A stretch of DNA of 64,000 nucleotides from an uncultured Pseudomonadales bacterium (GCA_943787425.1 CALSMJ010000003.1:124001-188000); one strand, 5' to 3'; counted from the stretch's first letter, positions 1 to 9,209 are shown. Notes: generated from the sequence alone by a model not told the origin. Numbers and translations are program-made.

Positions 1-224
1 CCTGATTCTAGGAGCACCGCCTTGATCCGGACCAAAAACTGACGTTCAACCGTATCCAGAATGTATTTGTTCGGCGCGTACACCACGCCGTCGTCTGCGG
101 TGCCGACAAGTTGTAACGGTTTAATCCAAGTGTTGTACTGCTGAGCGGTCAACTCAGTTTCTAAACGCGATAAACAACTTTGCCAAATCGAAGACACCAC
201 TACATTATTACTCTTATCGCTCAC
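1..224 (-). CDS. dnaA: Chromosomal replication initiator DnaA, N-terminal part (cut by window edge)
   Basis: Initiator ATPase that binds DnaA boxes and opens the origin. Only the first 74 codons lie in the window; they translate to DnaA domain I, with recognisable stretches SSIWQSCLSRLE and QQYNTWIKPLQL followed by YAPNKYILDTV, which match the usual start of the family. The AAA+ and DNA-binding domains lie beyond position 1. A GTG at 224 is the outermost plausible start. GTG codons at 200 and 197 would give a protein beginning VSSIWQS, closer to the usual N-terminus, and have an AAGAG upstream, so the true start is undecided. The gene reads away from oriC and rpmH, as in Pseudomonas-type origins. 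Confidence 0.9.
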   Translation of the reverse strand, partial: MSDKSNNVVVSSIWQSCLSRLETELTAQQYNTWIKPLQLVGTADDGVVYAPNKYILDTVERQFLVRIKAVLLES

Positions 225-415
225 CAAGATAGACCGGAACCAATGCGTCCCGAATTAGGTCTTTGAACAATTTGGACAATCGCATCCAGTAACATCCCAA
301 ATTGCTTGTCAAAACCAGGACTTCGATACTAACCCTAAACCCTGAACCATGACCAGTGGTAAACCTTTTTTTCCACAAAAAAACTGATATTAATTCAACG
401 GTTTATTGCAAAACC

Positions 416-424
416 TGTGGATAA
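416..424 (-). promoter_or_regulatory. DnaA box, perfect match
   Basis: TGTGGATAA, the reverse complement of the consensus TTATCCACA. Confidence 0.8.
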
Positions 425-477
425 CTTGTGGGTAGCCTGTCAGCGGAAAGCGCGTCGTGAGCATCGACGCACTTTCA

Positions 478-486
478 TGTGGATAA
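478..486 (-). promoter_or_regulatory. DnaA box, perfect match
   Basis: TGTGGATAA in the same orientation as the box at 416, 62 bases further right. Confidence 0.8.
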
Positions 487-539
487 CCTAGGCTTTAGTG
501 CGACCTCTACGCACAAGCAATGCAGCAATAGCGCACACG

Positions 540-548
540 TTATCCACC
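540..548 (+). promoter_or_regulatory. DnaA box, one mismatch
   Basis: TTATCCACC, differing from TTATCCACA only at the last base; opposite orientation to the two boxes on its left. Confidence 0.6.
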
Positions 549-594
549 TAGTCGTGCGTCACATAACCAATTGTAATCACTCTTAAAAACGAGG

Positions 595-603
595 GTATCC
601 ACA
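595..603 (+). promoter_or_regulatory. DnaA box, one mismatch
   Basis: GTATCCACA, differing from the consensus only at the first base, and lying directly beside the AT-rich tract. Confidence 0.6.
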
Positions 604-614
604 GAAAAACACGC

Positions 615-666
615 CTTAATAAAAACAATAACAATAAATTATATATATAACTAACTTCTTATATTA
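615..666. other. AT-rich tract, candidate DNA unwinding element
   Basis: About 52 bases consisting almost only of A and T, including an alternating TATATATA run, placed next to the DnaA box at 595. This is the layout expected for the region DnaA melts first. The role is inferred from position and composition. Confidence 0.6.
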
Positions 667-713
667 CGCCCTTAGCAGCCAACCTTGTTAGATCAACCCT
701 GCATACAAACGCG

Positions 714-742
714 TTGACTGAATCCACCAGACTCTTTAGAAT
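714..742 (+). promoter_or_regulatory. Sigma-70 promoter for rpmH-rnpA
   Basis: A -35 element TTGACT (714-719), a 17-base spacer and a -10 element TAGAAT (737-742). Transcription would start near 749, about 25 bases before the rpmH start codon. Five of six bases match consensus in each hexamer. Confidence 0.7.
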
Positions 743-773
743 CGCGCGTCCAAAGTCTTGTGGGATAAAAACG

Positions 774-908
774 ATGAAGCGTACTTTTCAACCCAGTGTA
801 ATCAAAAGAAAGCGCACCCACGGATTTAGAGCGCGAATGGCAACAAAAGGCGGTCGACTCGTGATCAAACGTCGTCGCGCAAAAGGCCGTAAGGTATTGT
901 CCGCTTAA
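774..908 (+). CDS. rpmH: 50S ribosomal protein L34
   Basis: Small basic protein of the large ribosomal subunit, 44 residues, the standard family length. It begins [20 protein letters not shown] and ends in a run of Lys and Arg residues, as L34 always does. The frame is open upstream to 714, but that part lies across the promoter and is not expected to be translated; the ATG at 774 matches the conserved N-terminus. It is followed by rnpA, forming the classical rpmH-rnpA pair whose products serve translation and tRNA maturation. Confidence 0.97.
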   Translation: MKRTFQPSVIKRKRTHGFRARMATKGGRLVIKRRRAKGRKVLSA

Positions 909-948
909 ACTGAGGTATCTCTTGGCCTCAACTTGAGTTGACGAACCG

Positions 949-1317
949 ATGGCAAGTCCTACGAAGTCTCTTTCCTCCCACCATCGTATGCACAATAGCG
1001 CCGAATTTGATTCAGTATTTAAAACACCGAGTCAAAAAGTGCACAGTACAAGTTTCCTAGTGTTAGCCAAACGCTTGGACGACTCACTCGGCAAGCTTGG
1101 ACTCGTCGTTGGCAAAAAGAATATCCCAAAAGCCGTTGCTCGTAATCGGTTCAAAAGAATCGTTAGGGAGTCCTTCCGGCACCTGAAAAAAAGCAATATT
1201 GATTATGTCGTGTTGGCAAAGCGACCCCAAAAATTAGAGACCAAGGCATCTCTCCGACGTGCGCTTGACGAAGCGTTTTTAAAAATTAACACAGCAGAGG
1301 CATCTGATGATCTCTAA
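949..1317 (+). CDS. rnpA: Ribonuclease P protein component
   Basis: Protein subunit of RNase P, which helps the catalytic RNA trim the 5' leaders of precursor tRNAs. The 122-residue product is basic and carries the family signature region [17 protein letters not shown] at about residues 63-79, the RNR motif that contacts the RNA. Length fits the family (about 115-130). It follows rpmH after 40 bases and its last 11 bases overlap yidD, so the three are probably co-transcribed from the promoter at 714. Confidence 0.97.
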   Translation: MASPTKSLSSHHRMHNSAEFDSVFKTPSQKVHSTSFLVLAKRLDDSLGKLGLVVGKKNIPKAVARNRFKRIVRESFRHLKKSNIDYVVLAKRPQKLETKASLRRALDEAFLKINTAEASDDL

Positions 1318-1540
1318 ACTCATGATGGTTATCATCAAAGGTTATCAAAGCTTTATCAGCCCTCTAATTGGGCCTCACTGCCGATTTTCGCCCACTTGTT
1401 CCCAGTACGCTCTGGAGAGTTTTGAAAAGCACGGTTTTGTTCGAGGCCTTGGATTAAGCTTGAAACGCATTGCTAAATGTCACCCTTTCCATGCGGGCGG
1501 CATCGATGAAGTACCCGAGATTAGCGAAAGGCAACGGTAA
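1307..1540 (+). CDS. yidD: Membrane protein insertion efficiency factor YidD
   Basis: Small peripheral membrane protein of 77 residues thought to assist YidC in inserting inner-membrane proteins. It shows the family pattern [20 protein letters not shown] followed by CSQYAL, with the conserved Cys residues of the [10 protein letters not shown] core, and CHPFHAGG further on. It overlaps the end of rnpA by 11 bases and shares one base with the start of yidC (TAATG), so translation of the three is probably coupled. Confidence 0.95.
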   Translation: MISKLMMVIIKGYQSFISPLIGPHCRFSPTCSQYALESFEKHGFVRGLGLSLKRIAKCHPFHAGGIDEVPEISERQR

Positions 1541-3249
1541 TGGATTATCAAAGAATTCTAATTTTCATGGGTTTGGCCGTCACAGGTTATTTGCTTATGC
1601 TTGCTTGGCAGGAAGACTACGGTCATCAATCCACTCGAACTCAAATCGAGCCCGGCAACAACCGATCGGTCGAAGCCTTTCCATCGGAACCAGCGGCTTC
1701 TAGTGGGGACTCGTCCGCTCAAGCGCTACCGTCTGACACCTTTATTCCTAATGTCGACGTCGCACCAAAGGTCGCACCAAGTCGTTCTGCCGCCAATATT
1801 GTTCACGTTCAAACCGATGTCTTCAAGATCGACATCGACCTGATGGGTGGCGATATCGTCTCGTTGGCGCTACCTGAGTATCCCGCGGCACTGGTTGATC
1901 CCGGTCAACCTTTAAAGTTAATCGATGCAGGTAACCAATATGTCGCACAGAGCGGCTTAATTGGGCCCAATGGCACAGATAAGAATGGTGCTCGCCCGGA
2001 CTATGAAGCGCGCGCCAAAACCTTTGAACTTAAAACAGGGCAGTCCGAGCTTGAAGTCGTACTCACGCCTAGGGACCCCGACGTGAACGGCGTACGAATT
2101 TCTAAAATATTTACCTTTAGACCCCAAAACTACTTAATTGATGTGCGTTATGAAGTCATCAATGGCTCCAACGCCCCGGTGAATATGGCTTTTTTTGGAC
2201 AAATTAAACGCGATGGTAGGCCGCCGTTGTTTCAAGTCGATAATGTAATGGGGCTGCAACCCTATCTGGGGATCGCGACGCGAACCCAAGAAGACCTGTA
2301 CAACAAAATTGATCTGTCGGATCTAGAAGATGGGGCTTATCAGCAAGATTTCACAGGGGGGTACATTGCCTTTCTTCAGCACTATTTTTTAAGTGCGTGG
2401 GTACCGTCGCAATCCGACTCGGTTCGGTATTACGCACGCGCTTTAAATGTGACGGATGAGCCGGCGCAAAACCTGTACACCTTAGGCTTCACTTCAGGCG
2501 TTTTAACGGTCGCTCAAGGCGGACGCGGGGAACTCGGTGGATCTTTTTATGCGGGACCAAAAAATCAATCAACCTTGGCAGAGATTGCTAAGGGCCTTGA
2601 TTTAACGGTTGATTACGGTTTTTTGTGGTTTATAGCGCAACCCTTGTTCTCCGCTCTCACCTGGATTCATTCTTTGGTGAATAACTGGGGTTTTGCCATT
2701 ATCTTACTCACGGTCTGCGTCAAAACGTTGCTGTATCCGCTTTCTGCGGCAAGTTTTAAATCAATGGCCAAGATGCGGAAGTTGCAGCCCGAAATGGTGC
2801 GATTGAAAGAGCGGTATGGTGAAGATAGGCAAAAATTTAGCCAGGCGATGATGGAGCTGTATAAAAAAGAGGGCGCGAACCCCCTTGGAGGATGCTTGCC
2901 TATTTTGCTTCAAATGCCTGTGTTTTTAGCGCTGTATTGGACCCTGATGGAGAGTGTTGAGCTGCGGCATGCGCCGTTTATCCTCTGGATCGATGATTTG
3001 TCTGTGATGGACCCTTTCTTTGTCTTACCAATTTTAATGGGTATCTCGATGTATCTCACGCAAATGATGCAGCCAGAGCCGCCCGATCCGGTTCAGGCGA
3101 AAGTCTTTAAATTTATGCCCATTATTTTCACAGTGTTTTTCCTGTGGTTTCCGTCCGGTCTGGTTTTGTATTGGCTGATCAACAACATCCTTTCGGTGTT
3201 GCAGCAACTGTATGTGACGCGTCAACTTGAAAACGCACCCAGAAGCTAA
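1540..3249 (+). CDS. yidC: Membrane protein insertase YidC
   Basis: Inner-membrane insertase that integrates membrane proteins alone or with SecYEG. At 569 residues it has the long Gram-negative layout: an N-terminal membrane anchor (about residues 5-22), a low-complexity linker, a large periplasmic beta domain (about 60-350), then the conserved five-helix core. The core contains WGFAIILLTVCVKTLLYPLS and the cytoplasmic segment with GGCLPILLQMPVFLALYW. It starts at an ATG that overlaps the yidD stop and runs 23 bases into mnmE. Confidence 0.97.
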   Translation: MDYQRILIFMGLAVTGYLLMLAWQEDYGHQSTRTQIEPGNNRSVEAFPSEPAASSGDSSAQALPSDTFIPNVDVAPKVAPSRSAANIVHVQTDVFKIDIDLMGGDIVSLALPEYPAALVDPGQPLKLIDAGNQYVAQSGLIGPNGTDKNGARPDYEARAKTFELKTGQSELEVVLTPRDPDVNGVRISKIFTFRPQNYLIDVRYEVINGSNAPVNMAFFGQIKRDGRPPLFQVDNVMGLQPYLGIATRTQEDLYNKIDLSDLEDGAYQQDFTGGYIAFLQHYFLSAWVPSQSDSVRYYARALNVTDEPAQNLYTLGFTSGVLTVAQGGRGELGGSFYAGPKNQSTLAEIAKGLDLTVDYGFLWFIAQPLFSALTWIHSLVNNWGFAIILLTVCVKTLLYPLSAASFKSMAKMRKLQPEMVRLKERYGEDRQKFSQAMMELYKKEGANPLGGCLPILLQMPVFLALYWTLMESVELRHAPFILWIDDLSVMDPFFVLPILMGISMYLTQMMQPEPPDPVQAKVFKFMPIIFTVFFLWFPSGLVLYWLINNILSVLQQLYVTRQLENAPRS

Positions 3250-4657
3250 GACCCCAGACGCTCCTGAGACGATTATTGCTGAAGCAACACCTTCTGGTCA
3301 CGCTGGTATCTCGGTTGTGCGCCTTTCGGGCGCAAACGCCTTAGCCATTGCGCAAGGTGTCGTGGGGCCAATCAGTAAACCTCGGCATGCTTATTTTCGA
3401 TCCTTTAAAACCTCAACTGGGGACACTTTTGATCAGGGCTTGGTCTTGTATTTTAAAGCACCAAATTCTTTCACCGGCGAAGACGTCGTTGAATTTCAGG
3501 GTCATGGCGGCCCCATTGTCGTTCATTCTCTGATTCAAACCTGTGTTGAAGGGGGCGCCAGAATGGCGCGACCAGGCGAGTTTAGTGAGCGGTCTTTTTT
3601 GAACGACAAGATGGACTTGGTGCAACTTGAGGCTGTGGCCGATCTGATTGCGAGCGCGTCCGAGCAGGCTGCAAAAAGCGCGCTCGGGTCTTTGACCGGC
3701 ATTTTTTCAAAAGCAGTGAACGCGCTTGTTTCTGCAGTGACTGAGCTTCGAATTTATATCGAGGCGTCGATTGATTTCCCGGAAGAGGAGATCGATTTTC
3801 TGTCAGAACCTTTTGTGCTTGAACGAACAACAATGATTGAAGCCCAATTGGAGGAGATCTTAAAGCAGGCCGAGCAGGGTCGAAGGCTGCAGGCAGGATT
3901 ATCGATTGCGCTTGTTGGGTCGCCGAACGCGGGTAAGTCCAGTGTTCTAAATCGGTTTTCAGGTCAAGACAGTGCGATTGTGACGGCGGTACCGGGTACA
4001 ACGCGGGATGTGATTCGTGAGCAATTAGTGTTGGATGGTTATCCGATTCAAATCGCAGATACGGCGGGTATCCGTGAAGCCGCAGACGAGATCGAACGAG
4101 AGGGTATAGCGCGCTCGTATCAAACTGCTTTGATGGCAGATTTGTCGCTATGGATCATCGATGTAACCACTCTGGATTTGCCCCGTCTGAATCTGAGCCG
4201 AAACGTGCTTGAGCGACACTTGGTCGCGGCTCAAGCGGCCTTGTTTCAAGATGATGCACCGATCAAGCGACTGATTGTCCTAAACAAAATGGATTTATTG
4301 CCTGAAATCATGCAAAACCAGTTATCGGACTTGTTAGTGCGGGATGCCCACATCTTTATGGTGTCGGCCAAGACGGGTCGTGGCTGGGATGATTTGGCCT
4401 CCGGCATTAAAGCAATGGCGGGTGTTAGCGAAGATTCGGAGTCATTGTTTTCTGCGAGGACCCGCCATATCGTCGCATTAACTGAAGCGGCTCAGCATTT
4501 GGCTGAGGCGAAAAACAGTTTGATAACAGGGTTGCCAGGAGAATTTATGGCAGAAGACTTAAAGCGAGCCCAGGTTGCGCTCGGTGAAATTACGGGGCAG
4601 GTCACGAGCGATGACCTGCTTGGGAAAATATTCAGCAGTTTTTGTATCGGTAAGTGA
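3227..4657 (+). CDS. mnmE: tRNA uridine-5-carboxymethylaminomethyl GTPase MnmE
   Basis: GTPase that works with MnmG to modify U34 of certain tRNAs. The 476-residue product has an N-terminal formyl-THF-binding-like domain (IIAEATPSGHAG), a G domain inserted in a helical domain with P-loop GSPNAGKSS at about residue 230, G3 motif DTAG and G4 motif NKMD, and ends with the diagnostic FSSFCIGK that carries the essential Cys. The only usable start is a TTG at 3227, because a TGA lies in frame at 3215. This makes the protein slightly longer than E. coli MnmE and overlaps yidC by 23 bases. Confidence 0.96.
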   Translation: MKTHPEAKTPDAPETIIAEATPSGHAGISVVRLSGANALAIAQGVVGPISKPRHAYFRSFKTSTGDTFDQGLVLYFKAPNSFTGEDVVEFQGHGGPIVVHSLIQTCVEGGARMARPGEFSERSFLNDKMDLVQLEAVADLIASASEQAAKSALGSLTGIFSKAVNALVSAVTELRIYIEASIDFPEEEIDFLSEPFVLERTTMIEAQLEEILKQAEQGRRLQAGLSIALVGSPNAGKSSVLNRFSGQDSAIVTAVPGTTRDVIREQLVLDGYPIQIADTAGIREAADEIEREGIARSYQTALMADLSLWIIDVTTLDLPRLNLSRNVLERHLVAAQAALFQDDAPIKRLIVLNKMDLLPEIMQNQLSDLLVRDAHIFMVSAKTGRGWDDLASGIKAMAGVSEDSESLFSARTRHIVALTEAAQHLAEAKNSLITGLPGEFMAEDLKRAQVALGEITGQVTSDDLLGKIFSSFCIGK

Positions 4658-4693
4658 GGAACGTTTGTAGGGCTTGGGATCCGAGCCAAAGCA

Positions 4694-4712
4694 TCCTAAC
4701 ATTGCGTTAGGA
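4694..4712 (+). promoter_or_regulatory. Perfect stem-loop in the mnmE-mnmG interval
   Basis: TCCTAAC (694-700), a five-base loop and GTTAGGA (706-712) form a perfect 7-bp hairpin. No T-run follows, so it is not an intrinsic terminator. A second weaker inverted repeat, TTGGC/GCCAA at 4803-4821, sits just before the GAGGG ribosome-binding site of mnmG. Function is unknown; both could shape mRNA processing or mnmG translation. Confidence 0.4.
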
Positions 4713-4843
4713 GTGGGTTGGCGTAATCCCTTGTCGGTAAAGGCCCAGTTGTCACCTGGTAGAGCTTAGACCGGAGAGGCTGGGCGAGCGTCGATAACCT
4801 TATTGGCATGAATAGGGCCAACCAATAATTCGAGGGTAGTGCA

Positions 4844-6721
4844 GTGCAAGAGACATTTGATGTGATTGTTGTGGGCGGAGGCCATGCCGGCAGCGAAGCG
4901 GCCCTTGCAGCTGCGCGCATGGGCGCCGAAACACTGTTGGTGACTCAAAATATTGAGACCTTGGGTCAAATGTCCTGCAATCCGGCCATCGGCGGGATTG
5001 GTAAGAGCCATTTGGTTCGCGAAATTGATGCCTTGGGCGGCGTGATGGCCGAGGCAGCGGACGCCGCCGGCATTCATTTCAGGGTTTTGAATGCCCGAAA
5101 GGGCCCTGCTGTCCGAGCCACGAGAGCCCAAACGGACCGCCAATTGTACAAACAATTCATTCGGGCTCGATTGGAAAACCAACCCAAGCTCAGAATTTTT
5201 CAACAATCGGTCGATGATTTGATCGTTGAAGGTGACCGAGTCGTGGGGGTCGTTACCCAAATGCAACAGCGCTTTCTGGCCCGCTCGGTGATTCTAACTG
5301 TGGGCACTTTTTTGGGCGGGGTCATTCATGTTGGCCTGAACCAAGAGAGTGGTGGCCGTGCTGGGGATTCTGCCTCAAATCGACTGGCGGATCGGTTAAG
5401 AGAGCTGCCCTTTGCGGTGGGCCGGTTAAAAACAGGCACGCCGCCTCGGGTTGATGCGCGCAGTGTCGATTTCAGGACGCTTACGCCGCAACCTGGGGAT
5501 CAACCAACGCCTAAGATGTCATTTTGGTCGGTAGCGGGATGCCACCCTGAGCAGGTGCCTTGTTACATCACCCATACGACGGAGAAAACCCACGAGATTA
5601 TCCGAGCAGGTCTCGACCGCTCGCCCTTGTATTCTGGTGTCATCGACGGGATCGGGCCAAGGTATTGCCCATCGATTGAAGATAAGATCGTACGGTTTGC
5701 CGACAAAACATCCCATCAAATTTTCATCGAACCTGAGGGTCTTAAGACGCACGAGCTCTACCCAAACGGGATTTCTACGAGCTTACCTTATGACGTTCAG
5801 GTTGAGCTGTTACGGAGTATCCCGGGGTTTGAATCCGCGCACATCACACGACCGGGTTACGCAATTGAGTACGATTACTTTGAGCCCAAAGAGCTCAAAT
5901 CGTCCTTGGAAACCAAGCATCTAAACGGCTTATTCTTTGCGGGCCAAATCAATGGCACAACCGGTTATGAAGAAGCGGGTGCGCAGGGCATCTTGGCTGG
6001 GATTAATGCCGTCTTACAAGCGCGCGGTGATCCTGCCTGGTCGCCCGCGCGATCGGAGGCTTACATCGGCGTTTTGGTTGATGATCTGATCACCCTTGGA
6101 ACCTTAGAGCCTTATAGAATGTTTACCAGTCGAGCAGAATATCGGCTCATCCTTCGCCAGGACAATGCTGATCAAAGACTGTGCACGACGGCTCGGAGAT
6201 TTGGGCTGCTGTCGGATGAACAGTTCCAGGCCTTCGAGCAAAAACAAAAAGCGATTGAGTCTTTAAAGGTTGAGATGAAATCGGCCTTGGTGTTCGCGGG
6301 TAATGCCGACGTGGACGCTGTTTTGAGCGAGCCGATGCACAAAGAGTATCGTTTATCGGAATTGATTAAGCGCCCAGAAGTGAATCTACCCGATTTATTG
6401 GCGGCTGCCGGGCGGCCGCTACCCGAGGTTGAGGTTAGTGAGCAGGTCGAAATTGAGTTTAAGTACCAAGGTTATATTGATCGACAAACCCAAGAAATCG
6501 CGCGGCTCAAAGCGCAGCAAGGCCTTGCTATCCCCTTGGATCTTGATTATTCGTTGATTTCGGGTCTTTCCAATGAAGTTAGACAGAAACTGGCGCAAGT
6601 AAAACCTGAAAACATCGGTCAGGCCGGTCGAATCTCGGGTGTTACCCCCGCTGCGGTTTCATTACTTTTGGTGCACTTAAAACGCAAGGGCGGCATCGTC
6701 AAGCAGGCAGCAACCATTTGA
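4844..6721 (+). CDS. mnmG: tRNA uridine-5-carboxymethylaminomethyl enzyme MnmG (GidA)
   Basis: FAD-dependent partner of MnmE in wobble-uridine modification. The 625-residue product shows the N-terminal dinucleotide fold [20 protein letters not shown], the [20 protein letters not shown] signature region, and the C-terminal segment with [20 protein letters not shown], all typical of the family; E. coli MnmG has 629 residues. Translation starts at GTG 4844 with GAGGG at 4832-4836. A 186-base leader separates it from mnmE, unusual in this otherwise overlapping gene set. Its stop overlaps the rsmG start. Confidence 0.97.
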   Translation: MQETFDVIVVGGGHAGSEAALAAARMGAETLLVTQNIETLGQMSCNPAIGGIGKSHLVREIDALGGVMAEAADAAGIHFRVLNARKGPAVRATRAQTDRQLYKQFIRARLENQPKLRIFQQSVDDLIVEGDRVVGVVTQMQQRFLARSVILTVGTFLGGVIHVGLNQESGGRAGDSASNRLADRLRELPFAVGRLKTGTPPRVDARSVDFRTLTPQPGDQPTPKMSFWSVAGCHPEQVPCYITHTTEKTHEIIRAGLDRSPLYSGVIDGIGPRYCPSIEDKIVRFADKTSHQIFIEPEGLKTHELYPNGISTSLPYDVQVELLRSIPGFESAHITRPGYAIEYDYFEPKELKSSLETKHLNGLFFAGQINGTTGYEEAGAQGILAGINAVLQARGDPAWSPARSEAYIGVLVDDLITLGTLEPYRMFTSRAEYRLILRQDNADQRLCTTARRFGLLSDEQFQAFEQKQKAIESLKVEMKSALVFAGNADVDAVLSEPMHKEYRLSELIKRPEVNLPDLLAAAGRPLPEVEVSEQVEIEFKYQGYIDRQTQEIARLKAQQGLAIPLDLDYSLISGLSNEVRQKLAQVKPENIGQAGRISGVTPAAVSLLLVHLKRKGGIVKQAATI

Positions 6722-7401
6722 GCTTGGAAGCCGAGTTAGCTGATGGATTGCGGGCCTTTGCGGCGCAGCAACCGCAAATACAATCGAGCGTTCCGTTGGA
6801 TGTGTTTGAGGTTGAAGGTGCATTCTTGAATTATCTTCGATTGTTGCAGCAGTGGAACAAGGCGTTCAACTTGACCGCGATACGCGATGATCGCGGCCAG
6901 GTTATCCGTCACTTGCTCGACTCGCTGGTTATTCTGCCGTTTGTTTCGGGGCATCAGGTCATTGATGTTGGAACGGGTGCGGGTCTGCCTGGCATACCGC
7001 TGGCGATCTGTTTACCGAATCAAGATTTTGTATTGGTCGACTCAAATAGTAAAAAAACAAGATTCTTAACGCAGGTTAAGGCGGTGCTGGGTCTGACAAA
7101 CCTGACGGTGGTCCATGACCGGGTTGAAGCGATCTCGGCAGGGGGGTTTGATCAAGTGCTGTGCCGAGCCTTTAAACCATTGCCGGTTCTGGTGCCCGCA
7201 ATAAAACACTTGCTAAAGGAAGATGGCGCTATACTCGCAATGTTGGGCAAATCGCCTGAAGCTGACGTCTTGCATCAGCTCAACCAGCAAGCCACAACCG
7301 AGCTGTGGCCTTTGTCGGTGCCTGGTCTGCAGGAGGATCGGTTTGTGATTGAAATCAAGCCGATGAATCACCACGTGAATCGATCAAGGAGCCACAGTTG
7401 A
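6718..7401 (+). CDS. rsmG: 16S rRNA (guanine-527-N7) methyltransferase RsmG (GidB)
   Basis: SAM-dependent methyltransferase acting on G527 of 16S rRNA; loss of it gives low-level streptomycin resistance in known bacteria. The 227-residue product contains the motifs [12 protein letters not shown] and [11 protein letters not shown], and the SAM-binding loop [16 protein letters not shown] at about residue 81. A TTG start overlaps the mnmG stop by four bases (TTGA); another TTG two codons on is also possible. Its own stop overlaps parA in the same TTGA manner, so mnmG-rsmG-parA look translationally coupled. Confidence 0.95.
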   Translation: MSLEAELADGLRAFAAQQPQIQSSVPLDVFEVEGAFLNYLRLLQQWNKAFNLTAIRDDRGQVIRHLLDSLVILPFVSGHQVIDVGTGAGLPGIPLAICLPNQDFVLVDSNSKKTRFLTQVKAVLGLTNLTVVHDRVEAISAGGFDQVLCRAFKPLPVLVPAIKHLLKEDGAILAMLGKSPEADVLHQLNQQATTELWPLSVPGLQEDRFVIEIKPMNHHVNRSRSHS

Positions 7402-8210
7402 AAGTCTTTGCAGTGGTTAACCAAAAAGGCGGGGTTGGAAAAACCACAACCGCCGTTAATTTGGCAGCTTGTCTTGCCGCCATGCGGCGCCGGGTTTTAC
7501 TCATCGATTTAGATGCCCAAGGCAACGCAACAATGGGTTGCGGCGTCGATAAGGCGGCCTTGGCAGAATCAGCTTACGATGTGCTGGTCTTGGATCAAGG
7601 GTTACAAGATGTGATGGTTGATGGGGCAGGCAGCTTAAAGGTCGTTGGCGCAAACGCCGATTTAACCGGTGCTGAAATCGACTTATTGGATGTTGAAGAC
7701 CGGGAGTATCGATTAAAAACAGCATTAAGCCATGCGAGCGCCGAGTTTGATTATGTGGTGATTGATTGTCCACCGGCGTTAAACCTGCTCACGATTAATG
7801 CGCTTGCGGCCGCAACGAGTCTGATCATTCCGATGCAATGCGAGTACTATGCGCTTGAAGGACTGTCCGCTTTGGTTGAAACCATTAAGCGCGTGGTTGC
7901 GCATCTCAACCCAAGCCTTCAGATCGAAGGTATTGTTAGGACGATGTTTGATCCACGCAACAGCCTAACGAAAGATGTTTCTGAGCAATTACAACAACAC
8001 TTTGGTGAAAAATTGTATCGAACGGTGATTCCCAGAAACGTACGTTTGGCCGAGGCGCCCAGTCATGGATTGCCCATCGTGGCTTATGATCCTGCATCTT
8101 CTGGCGCTAAAGCTTACCTTGCGCTTGCGGGAGAGTTGGTCCGGCGGGAACTGGACGCGGCAGCTGCAATGGACCGTGGCGCAAAAGCGGTAGAGACCAA
8201 AACCGATTAA
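7398..8210 (+). CDS. parA: Chromosome partitioning ATPase ParA (Soj)
   Basis: Walker-type ATPase that moves ParB-parS complexes over the nucleoid. The 270-residue product begins with the deviant Walker A motif KGGVGKTT at residues 10-17, followed by the A' motif LLIDLDAQGNAT and Walker B VVIDCPPALN. There is no N-terminal helix-turn-helix extension, so this is the short chromosomal Soj type. It starts at TTG 7398, overlapping rsmG. Together with parB it forms the origin-proximal partition operon common outside the Enterobacterales. Confidence 0.96.
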   Translation: MKVFAVVNQKGGVGKTTTAVNLAACLAAMRRRVLLIDLDAQGNATMGCGVDKAALAESAYDVLVLDQGLQDVMVDGAGSLKVVGANADLTGAEIDLLDVEDREYRLKTALSHASAEFDYVVIDCPPALNLLTINALAAATSLIIPMQCEYYALEGLSALVETIKRVVAHLNPSLQIEGIVRTMFDPRNSLTKDVSEQLQQHFGEKLYRTVIPRNVRLAEAPSHGLPIVAYDPASSGAKAYLALAGELVRRELDAAAAMDRGAKAVETKTD

Positions 8211-8256
8211 CCAAAATCAGAACATTCGCGAGTCGGACGTTCTTGGGAGCAATAGC

Positions 8257-9171
8257 ATGGCGGGTAAGAAGAGGGGGTTAGGGCGTGGATTGGATGCACT
8301 GCTCGGGCCGACGCCAGGGGTGGCACCGGTTGATGATGTGGCCAAACATGCGGGTTTAATGGATGCGCAGATAGATCAGGAGACCCTGCGCCTTATTCCT
8401 GTCGAATGGATTCAACCGGGCCGTTTTCAACCGAGAAGACAGTTCGATAGTGAAAAGCTCGAAGAACTCGCGGCCTCCATTCGATTGCACGGTGTGATGC
8501 AGCCCATTTTAGTTCGCCAGATTGAACCGAAACGCTTTGAATTAATTGCTGGAGAGCGCCGCTGGCGAGCAAGTCAGCTCGCAGGCTTGGATCAGTTGCC
8601 CTGTTTGATTAGAACCGTTGAGCCCAAAAACCAGTTAGCCCTTGGTTTAATTGAAAACATCCAGCGAGAAAATCTGAACCCCTTGGACGAAGCGCTCGCC
8701 CTGAGCCGCTTGGTTGAGGAGTTTTCACTGACCCATCAAGAAGTGGGCGATGCGGTTGGCAAAAGCCGAACAGCGGTGAGCAATGCAATCCGGCTGTCAA
8801 AGTTGGGCGGCATCGCGGCGGAAATGCTCGCGGCCGGTCAATTAGAAATGGGTCACGCCAGAGCACTACTGACCCTAGAGCCGGAAGCCCAAGGTCAAAT
8901 TGCGCGCCAAATTGTGGCTCAGCAATTAACCGTCAGGCAGGCTGAAAACCTGGTAAAACGGCGGCTGTCGCCGGCCGTCGAAACAGTCGGCCTGCGGCAA
9001 GATGCAGATGTGGTTCGGTTAGAACATCGATTGTCTGAGTACTTTGGGCAGGTGGTCAAACTCAAAAAGAAAGGGGCACGTAAGGGCCAGTTGGTGATTG
9101 ATTACAATTCTTTTGACGAACTCGAAGGGGTTTTAAATCGAGCGGGGTTTTCTCAACAAGACCGTAAATGA
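8257..9171 (+). CDS. parB: Chromosome partitioning protein ParB (Spo0J)
   Basis: CTP-dependent DNA clamp that loads at parS and forms the centromere complex. The 304-residue product begins with the KKRGLGRGLDALLG motif typical of chromosomal ParB and has the CTPase motif GERRWRA at about residues 97-103, then ENIQRENLNP, the helix-turn-helix around HQEVGDAVGKSRTAVSNAIR, and a C-terminal dimerisation part. GGGAG before the ATG gives a good ribosome-binding site. I found no perfect parS palindrome in the window. Confidence 0.96.
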   Translation: MAGKKRGLGRGLDALLGPTPGVAPVDDVAKHAGLMDAQIDQETLRLIPVEWIQPGRFQPRRQFDSEKLEELAASIRLHGVMQPILVRQIEPKRFELIAGERRWRASQLAGLDQLPCLIRTVEPKNQLALGLIENIQRENLNPLDEALALSRLVEEFSLTHQEVGDAVGKSRTAVSNAIRLSKLGGIAAEMLAAGQLEMGHARALLTLEPEAQGQIARQIVAQQLTVRQAENLVKRRLSPAVETVGLRQDADVVRLEHRLSEYFGQVVKLKKKGARKGQLVIDYNSFDELEGVLNRAGFSQQDRK

Positions 9172-9209
9172 CTAATCCGGGTGAAAACCGAAATTCTTCA
9201 AGGATAAAG

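Larger units (their letters stand above)
225..713. other. oriC: Replication origin oriC between dnaA and rpmH
   Basis: A stretch of about 550 bases without a gene between the divergent dnaA and rpmH. It holds two perfect DnaA boxes (416-424, 478-486), two boxes with one mismatch (540-548, 595-603) and an AT-rich tract at about 615-666. The first two boxes read on the minus strand and the last two on the plus strand. Dam-type GATC sites are sparse, so an E. coli style GATC cluster is absent. Known origins of Pseudomonas relatives sit in the same place. Minichromosome function is inferred, not shown. Confidence 0.85.

Noticed and set aside
328-352. CCCTAAACCCTGAACC tract resembling telomere-type repeats
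   Set aside because: Only two imperfect copies inside the bacterial origin region; no array and no end of replicon.
693-995. Minus-strand frame of 100 codons across rpmH and rnpA
   Set aside because: Shadow of rpmH; composition unlike a protein and opposite to two certain genes.
7363-7383. parS-like sequence in the rsmG 3' end
   Set aside because: Only the right half matches the palindrome; the left half deviates at most positions.
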